The position numbers and the translations under genes are program-made. The notes beneath the pieces were generated by a model. It did not search any database, was not told the origin of the DNA, and was given only the letters and a program-made list of their open reading frames with translations. Source: Thermaurantiacus tibetensis (GTDB lineage: Bacteria > Pseudomonadota > Alphaproteobacteria > Sphingomonadales > Sphingomonadaceae). From it: 64,000 bases of DNA. Numbering within the stretch: position 1 is the stretch's first letter; each line of letters opens with the position of its first letter. Positions 41,969-50,783 of the stretch are shown here, piece after piece. The DNA is taken from assembly GCF_015354055.1 (NCBI RefSeq), contig NZ_JACHTM010000004.1, positions 124,001 through 188,000 on the forward strand, written 5' to 3'.

Positions 41969-43638
41969 CGCCTGCCCGCGCGCCGGGCGCCCGGGTCGCG
42001 GCGCTGCTTGCCGTCCGCGCGCGGCGCGAGCGGCTCGCCATGCGTGTGGCGGTGGCGGCGGCCGTCGTCGGCACGCTCTCGGCCGTGGGGCTTGCCGGGC
42101 TTTCCGGCTGGTTCCTGGCCGGCGCGGGGCTGGCGGCCGCCGCCGGCGCGGCGCTCCTCTTCAACTATCTCCTGCCCAGCGCGCTCATCCGCCAGGCCGC
42201 CATCTTCCGCACCGGCGCCCGCTACGTCGAGCGCCTGCTCGCCCACCGCGCCGCTCTCCTCGCGCTTGCGGGTCTCCGGGCAGACCTGTTCCGCGCGCTT
42301 GCCGAGCGCCCGCCGCCGGAGGCGCTCCGGCTCTCGGGCGGGGAGGCGGCAAGCCGCCTCGTGGAAGACGTGGATGCGCTGGAGAACCTGCTCGTGCGGC
42401 GGCCGGCCGGCCCCGCGGCCGTGGCGGGCGGTGCGGTGGCGGTCGCGCTTGCAGGTCTTGCAGCGCCGCTTGCCGGGCTTGGGGTCGCCGCCCTGCTCCT
42501 CGGGCTGGTGCCGGCCGCGCAGGCGATGCGGGCGCGCCTCCTCGACCCGGCTGCCGCCGAGGCGCAGGCCGCGCTTGCCGCCCTCAAGGCGGCGGTGGTG
42601 GGGGCCGTGGAGGCGGCAGCCGAGATCCGCCTCATGGGCCTCGAGGCGCGCACGGCAGACGCCCTTGCCACGGAGGCAGCCGCGCTCGACGCCGCGCGGC
42701 TCAGGTTCGTGCGCGCCGAGGCGGCAATCGCCGCCCTCGTGACGCTCGGTGCCGCGCTGGCCGCTGCCCTCGTGCTCGCGCTCGCGCCGGGCGCCGACGT
42801 TGCGCTCGCGGCCGGCGCGGCGCTCGCCGCCCACGCCGCGATCGAAGCGCAGGCGGGGCTGGTGCGGGCAGCAACCGAGCGCGCGCGCGTGACGGCAGGG
42901 CTGGCGCGGCTCGACGGGCTGGTCGAGGCCGGGACGCCCGAGGCGCCCGCGCAACAAGAGGCGCCGCCGGCCGCGCCGCTCGTCTTCCGGCGGCGCGGCC
43001 GCGAGGTCCGGCTGGAGGCCGGCGGCCGCCTCCTCCTCGACGGTCCGAGCGGTGCGGGGAAGACGCGCCTGCTCCACGCCCTTGCCGGGCTGGCCGAGCC
43101 CGATGTCGCGGCCAGCGGCATCGCCATTTCGCTCGGCGGCGTACCGCTTGCCGCCCTTCCGCCGCGCCTCTTGGCGCGCGCCTTCGCGCTTGCGCCGCAG
43201 GCCCCGACCCTCATCGCCGGGAGCATCGCCGACAACCTCGCGCTCGCCCGCCCCGGGCTTGCCGAGGCGGAGATGTGGCAGGCGCTCCACGTGGCCGGGC
43301 TCGACGCGGTGGTGCGCGCGCGTGCAGAAGGGCTGGCCGCTCTTCTCGGAGACGGCGGCCGCGGTCTCTCCGGCGGCGAGGCGAAGCGGCTGGCGCTCGC
43401 CCGGGCGCTCCTGGCCGGCCGACCCTGGCTTCTCCTCGACGAGCCGACCGAGGGGCTCGACCCGGCAACCGAGGCGCTTGTGGTGGACCGGCTCGACCGC
43501 TGGCTCGAGGAGACCGGAACCGGCCTCGTCCTGGTGTCGCACCGTCGCCCGCCCCGGGTGCTTGCGCGCGGCACCGTGCTCCGGCTTTCAGATGTGCCAG
43601 ACGCTTCCGCGCGCCGCGGCTCCGTGCTACCTGCCTGA
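41965..43638 (+). CDS. cydC: Cysteine/glutathione ABC exporter subunit CydC
   Basis: A 557-residue ABC half-transporter, very rich in Ala and Leu: membrane domain to about 290, ATPase with Walker A DGPSGAGKTR, signature LSGGEAKR and Walker B WLLLDEPTEG. The GTG start at 41965 overlaps the cydD stop by 4 bases. It forms a heterodimer with CydD. Confidence 0.92.
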   Translation: MTPARAPGARVAALLAVRARRERLAMRVAVAAAVVGTLSAVGLAGLSGWFLAGAGLAAAAGAALLFNYLLPSALIRQAAIFRTGARYVERLLAHRAALLALAGLRADLFRALAERPPPEALRLSGGEAASRLVEDVDALENLLVRRPAGPAAVAGGAVAVALAGLAAPLAGLGVAALLLGLVPAAQAMRARLLDPAAAEAQAALAALKAAVVGAVEAAAEIRLMGLEARTADALATEAAALDAARLRFVRAEAAIAALVTLGAALAAALVLALAPGADVALAAGAALAAHAAIEAQAGLVRAATERARVTAGLARLDGLVEAGTPEAPAQQEAPPAAPLVFRRRGREVRLEAGGRLLLDGPSGAGKTRLLHALAGLAEPDVAASGIAISLGGVPLAALPPRLLARAFALAPQAPTLIAGSIADNLALARPGLAEAEMWQALHVAGLDAVVRARAEGLAALLGDGGRGLSGGEAKRLALARALLAGRPWLLLDEPTEGLDPATEALVVDRLDRWLEETGTGLVLVSHRRPPRVLARGTVLRLSDVPDASARRGSVLPA

Positions 43639-43639
43639 T

Positions 43640-44398
43640 ATGGGCGCAAGACCGGCGGTTGACGAACGGGGAACCAGACTTGCCGTCGTGGGGGGCAGCT
43701 GCGCGCAATGTGGCGTGCGCAGCCGTGTCATCTGCAACGCCCTTGCCCCCGAGGCGCGCGAGGCGCTCGGGCGGCTTGGCCGCATCCAGCGCTACCCGCG
43801 CGGCACCACCCTCGTCTGGGAGGGGGAGGATTCGCGGATCGTCGCCAACCTTCTCTCGGGCGTCCTCAAGCTCTCGAGCTCGACCGCAGACGGCAAGGAG
43901 CAGATCCTCGGCGTTGCCTATCCGTCGGACTTCGTCGGCCGCCTGTTCGCACCGGTCGCCAGCTACCGGGTGACGGCGCTCACCGACGTCGAGGTGTGCC
44001 TCTTCTCGCGCACCGCCTTCGAGGCCTTCGCCCGCGAGCATCCGGCGCTCGAGCATGCGCTTCTCGAGCACACGCTCGCCGACCTCGACCGCGCGCACGC
44101 GCAGCTGCTCGACCTCGGGCGGCGCTCGGCCAGCGCCCGCGTCGCCGCCTTCCTCCTCGACCTCTCGCAGCGCCTGGCCGAGGCCCGCTGCGCAGCCGCA
44201 GGCGGCGACGGCCAGCCGCTCGACAGCTTCGACCTGCCGCTCGACCGCCAGCAGATCGCGGACCTGACCGGGCTTGCCATCGAGACGGTGAGCCGCACGC
44301 TCCAGAAGTTCCATCGCGCCGGCATCATCGCGCTCGCCGGGCGCAGGCACGTCGAGATCCGGGATCGCGCCCGGCTCGCCACCATCGCGGAAGCCTGA
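43640..44398 (+). CDS. fnr: Fnr/FnrL-type oxygen-sensing Crp-family regulator
   Basis: A 252-residue Crp/Fnr regulator. The N-terminal cluster ligands are C21, C24 and C32 (CX2CX7C), with a fourth candidate at C120 in VEVCLFSR, so it should carry an oxygen-labile [4Fe-4S] cluster. The helix-turn-helix includes IADLTGLAIETVSRTLQKF, where the E..SR pattern is that of Fnr and predicts TTGAT-N4-ATCAA binding. It starts 2 bases after the cydC stop, tying oxygen sensing to the bd oxidase genes. Confidence 0.92.
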   Translation: MGARPAVDERGTRLAVVGGSCAQCGVRSRVICNALAPEAREALGRLGRIQRYPRGTTLVWEGEDSRIVANLLSGVLKLSSSTADGKEQILGVAYPSDFVGRLFAPVASYRVTALTDVEVCLFSRTAFEAFAREHPALEHALLEHTLADLDRAHAQLLDLGRRSASARVAAFLLDLSQRLAEARCAAAGGDGQPLDSFDLPLDRQQIADLTGLAIETVSRTLQKFHRAGIIALAGRRHVEIRDRARLATIAEA

Positions 44399-44419
44399 GC
44401 GCCGACGCCGCGGCCCGCG

Positions 44420-44433
44420 TTGACCGGAATCAA
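44420..44433 (+). promoter_or_regulatory. Fnr box upstream of hemN
   Basis: TTGAC-CGGA-ATCAA differs from the Fnr consensus TTGAT-N4-ATCAA at one position. It lies just after the fnr gene and 24 bases before the annotated hemN start. Confidence 0.7.
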
Positions 44434-44456
44434 GGCGCCCGCCGCGGCCGCATCGC

Positions 44457-45788
44457 ATGGGTTCGCCCATGTGGCGCTACCTCCCGGACCTCCTGGCGCG
44501 GCCGGTGCCCCGTTACACCAGCTACCCGACGGCAGCCGAATTCGCGCCGCTCGACGGCCCGGCAGCACTCCGCGGCGCGCTCGCTGCGCTGCCCTCGGGC
44601 CCCCGCCTGTCGCTCTACCTCCACATCCCCTTCTGCCGGGAGATCTGCTGGTACTGCGGCTGCAACACCGCCCGCGCGAACCGCGCCGAGCGGCTTTCCG
44701 CCTATCTTGAGGCACTCCGGGCCGAGGTGGCGCTGCTTGCCCGCGAGGTGCCCCGGGGCTTTGCCCTCTCGCGCGTTTCGCTCGGCGGCGGCAGCCCCAA
44801 CGCGCTTGCGCCCGAACAGCTGCTCGACCTGATGGACGCCGTCGAGGCCGGCTTCGGCCGCGCGCCCGAGCTCTCGATCGAGATCGACCCGCGCACCTTC
44901 ACGCAGGGCTTTGCCGAGGCACTCGCGCAGCTCCGCCCCACCCACGCCAGCCTCGGCGTCCAGACCTTCGACCGCCGGCTCCAGGAGCGCATCGGCCGGG
45001 TCCAGGACGAGGAGGCCGTCCGCCGCGCCATTGCCTGGCTCCGCGAGGCCGGGGTTGCCTCGCTCAACCTGGACCTCATGTACGGGCTGCCGGGCCAGCA
45101 GGTGGCCGATGTCGAGGCGGCCTGCGCCCGGGCCGTCGCGCTCGGCGCCGACCGGGTGGCGCTCTTCGGTTATGCGCACGTGCCGAACCTCGTGAAGCGG
45201 CAGCGGCGGATCGCCGCCGATGCCCTTCCCGGCCCCGAGACCCGCTTCCGCATGGCCGAGGCAGGACACGCGGTGCTCACCCGCCTCGGCTTCGAGCCGG
45301 TCGGCTTCGACCACTTCGCCCGTCCCGGAGACGGGCTTGCCATCGCCGCCCGGGCACGCACGCTCCGGCGCAACTTCCAGGGCTTCACCGACGACGATGC
45401 CGACGCCGTCCTCGGCCTCGGCGCCTCGGCCATCTCGGTACTCCCCACCCTCCTCCTCCAGAACGAGAAGAACAGCGGCCGCTACCGCATGCGGACCCTT
45501 GCCGGCCGGCTGGCGGGGGCTTGCGGCATCGAGCGCTCGGCCGAGGATCGCGCGCGCGGCAAGGTCATCGCCGACATCCTCTGCCACGGGGAAGCCCTGC
45601 TTGCCCCCTGCTGCGACGATGCCGACGTCGAGCGCGCGCTCCTGCCGTTCCGCAGCGCCCGCCTCGTCGAGGTGCGCCAGGGCCGTCTCCTGCTCGCGCC
45701 CGATGCCCGGCCCTATGCCCGGGCGATCGCCGCCGCCTTCGACCGCTACCGCACCCAGCCGCAGGACCGCTTCTCGAGCGCCATCTGA
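44457..45788 (+). CDS. hemN: Oxygen-independent coproporphyrinogen III oxidase
   Basis: A 443-residue radical-SAM enzyme with RYTSYPTA near the N-terminus and the cluster motif CREICWYC (C60, C64, C67), then GGGSPNALAP and the HemN C-terminal domain. It makes protoporphyrinogen for heme when oxygen is scarce, consistent with the Fnr box upstream and the bd oxidase genes nearby. An alternative start at ATG 44469 (MWRYLPDLL) would lie about 42 bases from the Fnr-box centre. Confidence 0.93.
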   Translation: MGSPMWRYLPDLLARPVPRYTSYPTAAEFAPLDGPAALRGALAALPSGPRLSLYLHIPFCREICWYCGCNTARANRAERLSAYLEALRAEVALLAREVPRGFALSRVSLGGGSPNALAPEQLLDLMDAVEAGFGRAPELSIEIDPRTFTQGFAEALAQLRPTHASLGVQTFDRRLQERIGRVQDEEAVRRAIAWLREAGVASLNLDLMYGLPGQQVADVEAACARAVALGADRVALFGYAHVPNLVKRQRRIAADALPGPETRFRMAEAGHAVLTRLGFEPVGFDHFARPGDGLAIAARARTLRRNFQGFTDDDADAVLGLGASAISVLPTLLLQNEKNSGRYRMRTLAGRLAGACGIERSAEDRARGKVIADILCHGEALLAPCCDDADVERALLPFRSARLVEVRQGRLLLAPDARPYARAIAAAFDRYRTQPQDRFSSAI

Positions 45789-45813
45789 CCGGGTGACAGT
45801 CGGGCAAGGGGGC

Positions 45814-46992
45814 TCAGGGCCAGGCCGGCATGATGCGGCGCATGAAGGCATCGAACATCGGCACGGTGAACGCGGTGTCGCCGTGCGCGGGGGAGTAGAG
45901 CATCCCTTTCTTCATGAGCGCGTTGCGGATGGGGGCGAGCTGCGTCACCTGCTTGCCCATGGCCTCGGCGATGTCACCCGAGCGGTGCGGCCCCGGCCCC
46001 AGTTCGGCCATCGCCCGCATGTAGCGCTTCTCGGTGGGGGTGAGCCGGTCGAAGCGCACCCTGAAGAAGCTCGCATCGAGCTCGGCCAGCGCCATCACCC
46101 CGGCATTCTCCACATCCTGGAGCGTGATGGTCTCGTCGAACGCGATGTCCCAGCTGTGCTTGCCCCACTCCTGCAGGAAGTAGGGATAGCCCTCGGTCGC
46201 GGCGATGATCGCGGCCACCGCCTGTGGCTCGATCGCCGCGCCCTCGCGCTCGATGGGAAGCGTGATGGCCACCCGCGCCGCACCGGCATCGAGCGCGCCG
46301 ACCGGCACATATTCGAACAGCCGCTCGGAGTAGGACTTGGCCCGCCCCATCCGCGACAGGAGCTGCGGCAGGCCGGCCGCCACCATCGTCACCGGCAGCC
46401 GCTCCTGCGCAACCGCGTGGAGGGCGGAGATGAGCGCCGCCATCTCCGCCTCGTCCACATACTGGATCTCGTCGACGACGAGGATGACGGCGGTCTGCCG
46501 CTCGCGCGCCGCCTCGCCCACGGCGACCAGAAGCTCGGCGAGGTCGGTCTCGAGGTCGCCCGAATCGGCCAGCCCCTTCAGCGGCTCGAAGTCGAGGCTC
46601 ACCTCGATGTCGGCATATTTCATCTTGAGCTTGGCAAAGCTCGCCAGCGCAGCGAGCGCGCGCCGCGCGCCCGCCTTCGCTGCCTCCATCCGGTCGAGCT
46701 TCAGGAGCGCGGCGCGCAGCGGTGCCGCGAGGATCGCCGGCAGCGAGCGGTGCTCGGGCGCCTCGATCCGGACGGGCACGAGCCCGCGCGCCTCGGCGTC
46801 GGAGCGAATCTTGCCCAAGAGCACGGTCTTCCCCACGCCGCGCAGGCCATAGAGCACGAGGCTGCGGGCCGGCCGGCCGGCGGCGATCCGGTCGAGCGCG
46901 ATCTCGGCCTTCTCGATGAGCTCGTCGCGCCCGGCCAGCTCGGGCGGCTGGGTCCCGGCACCGGGCGCGAAGGGGTTGCGGCGGGGGTCCAT
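45814..46992 (-). CDS. AAA/STAND-like ATPase
   Basis: A 392-residue ATPase with Walker A GLRGVGKT (49-56), Walker B AVILVVDEIQYVDE (about 165-178), and a C-terminal winged-helix-like region with RLTPTEKRYMRAMAELG and SGDIAEAMGKQVTQLAPIR. It resembles the stand-alone ATPases seen with toxin, transposon or phage functions, but no partner gene is present. Its role is unknown. It converges on hemN and has a set of CCTTAT/ATAAGG repeats at its promoter. Confidence 0.75.
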   Translation of the reverse strand: MDPRRNPFAPGAGTQPPELAGRDELIEKAEIALDRIAAGRPARSLVLYGLRGVGKTVLLGKIRSDAEARGLVPVRIEAPEHRSLPAILAAPLRAALLKLDRMEAAKAGARRALAALASFAKLKMKYADIEVSLDFEPLKGLADSGDLETDLAELLVAVGEAARERQTAVILVVDEIQYVDEAEMAALISALHAVAQERLPVTMVAAGLPQLLSRMGRAKSYSERLFEYVPVGALDAGAARVAITLPIEREGAAIEPQAVAAIIAATEGYPYFLQEWGKHSWDIAFDETITLQDVENAGVMALAELDASFFRVRFDRLTPTEKRYMRAMAELGPGPHRSGDIAEAMGKQVTQLAPIRNALMKKGMLYSPAHGDTAFTVPMFDAFMRRIMPAWP

Positions 46993-47000
46993 GGCGGGAA

Positions 47001-47037
47001 CCTTATCTCCCGCCGATAAGGCCCGTAAGTCCCTTAT
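47001..47037. promoter_or_regulatory. CCTTAT/ATAAGG repeat array at the ATPase promoter
   Basis: CCTTAT (47001-47006), ATAAGG (47016-47021) and CCTTAT (47032-47037), spaced by 15 and 16 bases, lie 9 to 45 bases upstream of the ATPase start. The nearest copy overlaps its ribosome-binding region. It looks like an operator, possibly for autoregulation. Confidence 0.4.
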
Positions 47038-47064
47038 GAGGGGGATGGCCCCGGGTGCGCCGGC

Positions 47065-48204
47065 TCAGCCGCGCGCCGGGCGGAGCCGGAGCAGCTTCCC
47101 CGCCTCCGCGTCGGTCAGCACGTAGACGAAGCCGTCGGGCCCGACGCGGACGTCCCGCACCCGCTCGCCGATGACGATCCGCGTCTCGCGCTCCGGCCTG
47201 CCGTCGGAGCCGAGGCGGATCACCCGCACGTCCTCGCTCATGAGGCCGCCGGCGAGGATCGCGCCATCGAGCGCCGGCATCACCCGGCCGCGATAGACGG
47301 CAAGGCCCGAGGCGGCGATCGAGGGGGTCCACACGGAGACCGGGTCCGCCATGCCCGGCCGCTACCGTTCGGCGGAGATGGGCTTGCCCGAATACTCCAG
47401 GCTGTAGGTGACGAGCGGCCAGCCGTGGTTCTGCCCGGCGGCCAGCCGGTTCAGCTCGTCGCCCCCTTGCGCGCCATGTTCGGTCGCGAAGATGGTACCC
47501 GTCCTCGGGTCGCGGGCGAGGCCCTGGATGTTGCGGTGGCCCATGGTCCAGACATGGGCGTCCCAACCCCGCCCCGGGTTGCCGGGCGCGGGCCGGCCGT
47601 CCGCCGTCAGCCGCAGCACCTTGCCGAACCAGGCGCGCGGGTTCTGCGCCTGGTCGCGGATGTTGCGCCCGTCGAGCTTGACGTTCGGGTTGCCGCCGTC
47701 GCCCACGCTCATGAGGAGCGTGCCGTCGGGCAGGAAGAGGAGGCGCGAGCCGAAGTGGGCGCCGCCGGTCTTGGCGACCGGGTTGCGGAGAAGCTCGGTC
47801 ACCTCGACCAGCCGGCTGCCGGCAAGGCGGGCGCGGGTCAGCGCCGTCATGTTCGCGCGGTCGGTCCCGACCGAATGGGTGAGGTAGAGCACGCCGCTGC
47901 GCGCGAAATCCGGCGCGAGCGCCAGGTCGAGGAGGCCGCCCTGCCCGACCGCCGCTACCGCCGGCACCCCGGCGATGGGCGCGGAGAGCCGGCCGTCCTT
48001 CGCGACGAACCGGAGCTGGCCGGGCCGCTCGGTCACCAGCATCCGCCCGTCGGGCAGGAAGGCGAGAGCCCAGGGGTGCTCGAGCCCCTCCGCCACCGTC
48101 TCGACCCGGATCCCCGGCTCGGCCGGCACCTCGAACGGCACCACCGGCGGCTGGGCCAGCACGGGCGCTGCAAGAAGGGAAAGGCTGGCAAGGAAGGCGC
48201 GCAT
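47065..48204 (-). pseudogene. PQQ-dependent sugar dehydrogenase (YliI/Gdh-B type) with internal amber codon
   Basis: A soluble glucose/sorbosone dehydrogenase with signal peptide MRAFLASLSLLAAPVLA. Its beta-propeller motifs are LEHPWALAFLPDGRMLVTER, GQGGLLDLALAPDF, LPDGTLLMSVGDGGN and ATEHGAQGGDELN. At 47362-47364 the frame is interrupted by TAG, directly between ISAER and RPGMADPVSVWTPSIA. The frame then continues unchanged to a natural end at 47065, with the conserved WTPSIA motif intact. All else looks functional, so this is either a recent nonsense mutation, a sequencing error, or a read-through. A separate start at 47352 would give only the last 95 residues. Confidence 0.82.
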
Positions 48205-48296
48205 CCGGTATCTCCGCAGTGGCACTGCCGGCGGCATAGGGGGCTGCCGGCGCCGAGGTCCAGCCGTGCCGGTCGGGCCGCCAGCGGGAGGGTTGG

Positions 48297-49226
48297 ATGC
48301 GGCTCGACGACCAGCGCGAAAGCCGGAACATCGAGAACCGGCGCGGCGAGAGGGGCTTCGGGCCCGGCGGCGGTTTCGGCGCCCGCGGCGGCGGCGGTGG
48401 CATGGGCGGTCTCCTCGGCGCCTTCCTGCCGCTCATCCTCTCCAAGTTCGGACTCGGCGGCCTCGTCGTCGCCGGCCTCCTCTTCCTCGCGTTGAACGTC
48501 CTGGGCTCGGGCGGTGGCGGAATCGGGGTCGCTCCGCCGCAGTCGGCCCCGGCCGGCCGGCCGCCTGCTCCCTCCGCGCAGAACGCCCGCCCCGCCGACC
48601 AGTTCGTCGCCAAGGTGCTCGCCACCACCGAAGACACCTGGGGGAGGATCTTCGCCGAGCGCGGCGCCCGCTACCCCGAGCCCACCCTCGTCCTCTTCGA
48701 AGGCGGAGTCCGCTCGGCCTGCGGCGGTGCCACGTCCGCCTCCGGGCCTTTCTACTGCCCGGCTGACCGCAAGGTCTATCTGGATACCGCCTTCTTCGAC
48801 CAGCTCGCCCGCCAGTTCGGCGCACCCGGCGACTTCGCTGCGGCCTATGTGATCGCCCACGAGGTGGGCCACCATGTCCAGACGGTCACCGGCATCGCCG
48901 AGAAGGTCGCCCGCGCCCAGAGCCGCGCGAGCAAGGTGGAAGCGAACCAGCTCCAGGTCCGCATGGAGCTCCAGGCCGACTGCTACGCCGGAGTCTGGGC
49001 CTCGCGGAACCGGAACCTTCTCGACGAGGGGGACTTCGCCGAGGGCGTGCGCGCGGCGCAGGCAATCGGCGACGACACGCTGATGGCCTCGGCCGGACGC
49101 CGCGTCGTGCCCGATGCCTTCACTCACGGCACCTCCGAACAGCGGGTGCGCTGGCTGACCATCGGCTTCCGCGCCGGCGACCCGGACGCCTGCGACACCT
49201 TCTCGCAGCCCTACGACCGGCTCTGA
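48297..49226 (+). CDS. YpfJ-family neutral zinc metallopeptidase
   Basis: A 309-residue protein: a Gly-rich N-terminus, one membrane helix at about 52-70 (LGGLVVAGLLFLALNVLG), then a peptidase domain with HEVGHH (His188, Glu189, His192). A further ADCYAGVWA segment supplies an acidic zinc ligand, as in the family. It is probably anchored with the domain in the periplasm. The stop overlaps the next start in TGATG. Confidence 0.87.
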   Translation: MRLDDQRESRNIENRRGERGFGPGGGFGARGGGGGMGGLLGAFLPLILSKFGLGGLVVAGLLFLALNVLGSGGGGIGVAPPQSAPAGRPPAPSAQNARPADQFVAKVLATTEDTWGRIFAERGARYPEPTLVLFEGGVRSACGGATSASGPFYCPADRKVYLDTAFFDQLARQFGAPGDFAAAYVIAHEVGHHVQTVTGIAEKVARAQSRASKVEANQLQVRMELQADCYAGVWASRNRNLLDEGDFAEGVRAAQAIGDDTLMASAGRRVVPDAFTHGTSEQRVRWLTIGFRAGDPDACDTFSQPYDRL

Positions 49227-50155
49227 TGCTGAAGCCCGAGGCCCGCCCCGCCTTCCGCGCGCACGATCCGGCCCGAGCGCTCGGCCTGAGGACCGCCGCG
49301 CCCGCGCTCGACGCGGCGCCGCTTGAGGAGCTGGCGCGGCTCCGCGCCCGGGTGGCCAAGCGCGACTGGCTGCTCGGCATCCGCGCCCGGCTCGAGCGGG
49401 AACTCTGGCAGGAGGTGCCCCGCGTCCGCGGCATGTCGCCCGCCACCTTCTTCCGCGAGCACTGGTGCACGCTTCGCCCCGTCATCCTCGAGGGCCTCGT
49501 CAGTGACTGGCCGGCGATGGCGCGCTGGAGCCTCGAGCATTTCCGCACGCTCGGCAACCCCGAGGTCGAGGTGCAGACCGGCCGCACGGGCGACCCCGAC
49601 TACGAGTCGAACTCGCCCGCCCACAAGACGCGCATGCCCTGGCACGCCTTCCTCGACCTGCTGGCCGAAGACCCCGAGACCAACGATGTCTACATGACCG
49701 CCAACAACGGCGGCGTGAACCGCAAGGCCCTTGCCCCGCTCTGGGACGAAATCGGCCCCATCCCCGGCTTCCTCGAGAAGAACCGCATGGGCGATGGCTT
49801 CCTCTGGATCGGCCCGCGCGGCACCATCACCCCCTGGCACCATGATCTCACCCAGAACTTTCTCCTCCAGATCCGGGGCGTGAAGCGGGTGACGCTCGCA
49901 GCGCCAGAGGAAACGCCCTTCATGCGGAACCACCTCCACTGCTTCAGCCGCTTCGGAACCAAGGCCGACCTGTCGGCCGAGCCGGATGCGCCCTGGACCC
50001 TTTCCTGCGAGATCGGCCAGGGCGACATCCTCTTCCTTCCCGTCGGCTGGTGGCACCACGTGGAAGCGCGCACCATGACCATCGGGATGAGCTTCACCAA
50101 CTTCGTCTGGCCCAACGACTTCGAGACCACGCTCACCGCCCGCGACCGGCTCTGA
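49226..50155 (+). CDS. Cupin-like JmjC-domain (2-oxoglutarate/Fe) protein
   Basis: A 309-residue protein with a cupin_8/JmjC core: the iron-binding HxD in TPWHHDLTQN (H205, D207) and a distal His in VGWWHHVEARTMTIGMSF (277 or 278). An N-terminal helical region precedes it. Such enzymes hydroxylate amino-acid side chains of proteins. It is coupled to the metallopeptidase gene by a 1-base overlap; the functional link is unclear. Confidence 0.82.
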   Translation: MLKPEARPAFRAHDPARALGLRTAAPALDAAPLEELARLRARVAKRDWLLGIRARLERELWQEVPRVRGMSPATFFREHWCTLRPVILEGLVSDWPAMARWSLEHFRTLGNPEVEVQTGRTGDPDYESNSPAHKTRMPWHAFLDLLAEDPETNDVYMTANNGGVNRKALAPLWDEIGPIPGFLEKNRMGDGFLWIGPRGTITPWHHDLTQNFLLQIRGVKRVTLAAPEETPFMRNHLHCFSRFGTKADLSAEPDAPWTLSCEIGQGDILFLPVGWWHHVEARTMTIGMSFTNFVWPNDFETTLTARDRL

Positions 50156-50224
50156 ACAGGGCTTGCAGCATCCCTCGATCCGGTGCAATTTTCTGCCCGG
50201 GGGCCGCAGGAGGCGGGCACCGCG

Positions 50225-50722
50225 ATGGGGGGCACTGGCATGACTCTGGCACGAACGCTTCTCGCAACCGTGGCGCTCGCCGCCCTTGCCGCGCCGGCGT
50301 CCGCCGTCACCTATGCCTTCACCCTCTCCAAGGGGCTGGCCGGAAGATGGGAACTTCCGGCGAGCCCGGTGCCCGACGCAGACTATGGCGATGCCTTCCG
50401 CATCAACAGCGTCTCCGGCACGCTCAACGGCACTTCCTTCACCAGCTTCATGGAATTCTTCGGCTCGAACTCGGGCGGCGGCGTGTGCGCAGGCTTCACG
50501 TGCAGGCTCTTCGATCTCTACGGGCCGCAGCTCTACACTGGCACAAGCGCCGCGCCCACCTTCAAGCTCGGCACCTTTGCCATGCTCGACGCCACCGGCC
50601 GGCCGAGGGCCACGCTCAGGATCAACGCCCTTCCCGAGCCCGGCAGCTGGGCGATGATGATCGCCGGCTTCGGCCTCGTCGGGGCGGGTCTGCGCCGCCG
50701 CCGCGCAACGGCCACCGCCTGA
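50225..50722 (+). CDS. PEPxxWA-CTERM sorting-domain protein
   Basis: A 165-residue exported protein: signal peptide (ARTLLATVALAALAAPASA), a small extracellular body with two Cys in GVCAGFTC, and the C-terminal sorting signal PEPGSWAMMIAGFGLVGAG followed by an Arg cluster. It should be cleaved and possibly attached to the cell surface or exopolysaccharide by an exosortase system. ATG at 50225 is preferred because GGAGG lies about 11 bases upstream. Confidence 0.85.
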   Translation: MGGTGMTLARTLLATVALAALAAPASAVTYAFTLSKGLAGRWELPASPVPDADYGDAFRINSVSGTLNGTSFTSFMEFFGSNSGGGVCAGFTCRLFDLYGPQLYTGTSAAPTFKLGTFAMLDATGRPRATLRINALPEPGSWAMMIAGFGLVGAGLRRRRATATA

Positions 50723-50737
50723 CCCCAGCCGGGGGGC

Positions 50738-50768
50738 AGGGAGGGGAGAGAGGGGAGGGAGGGGAGAG
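50738..50768. repeat. Polypurine (G/A-only) tract
   Basis: A 31-base run of only G and A, with several GGG and GGGG runs, between the convergent PEP-CTERM and SDR genes. It could form a triplex or a G-quadruplex. Confidence 0.7.
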
Positions 50769-50783
50769 CGCCGGGGCGGCCCC

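Noticed and set aside
47362-47364. The internal TAG as a pyrrolysine codon
   Set aside because: Nothing in the window suggests pyrrolysine genes, and the family does not use it; mutation or sequencing error is simpler.
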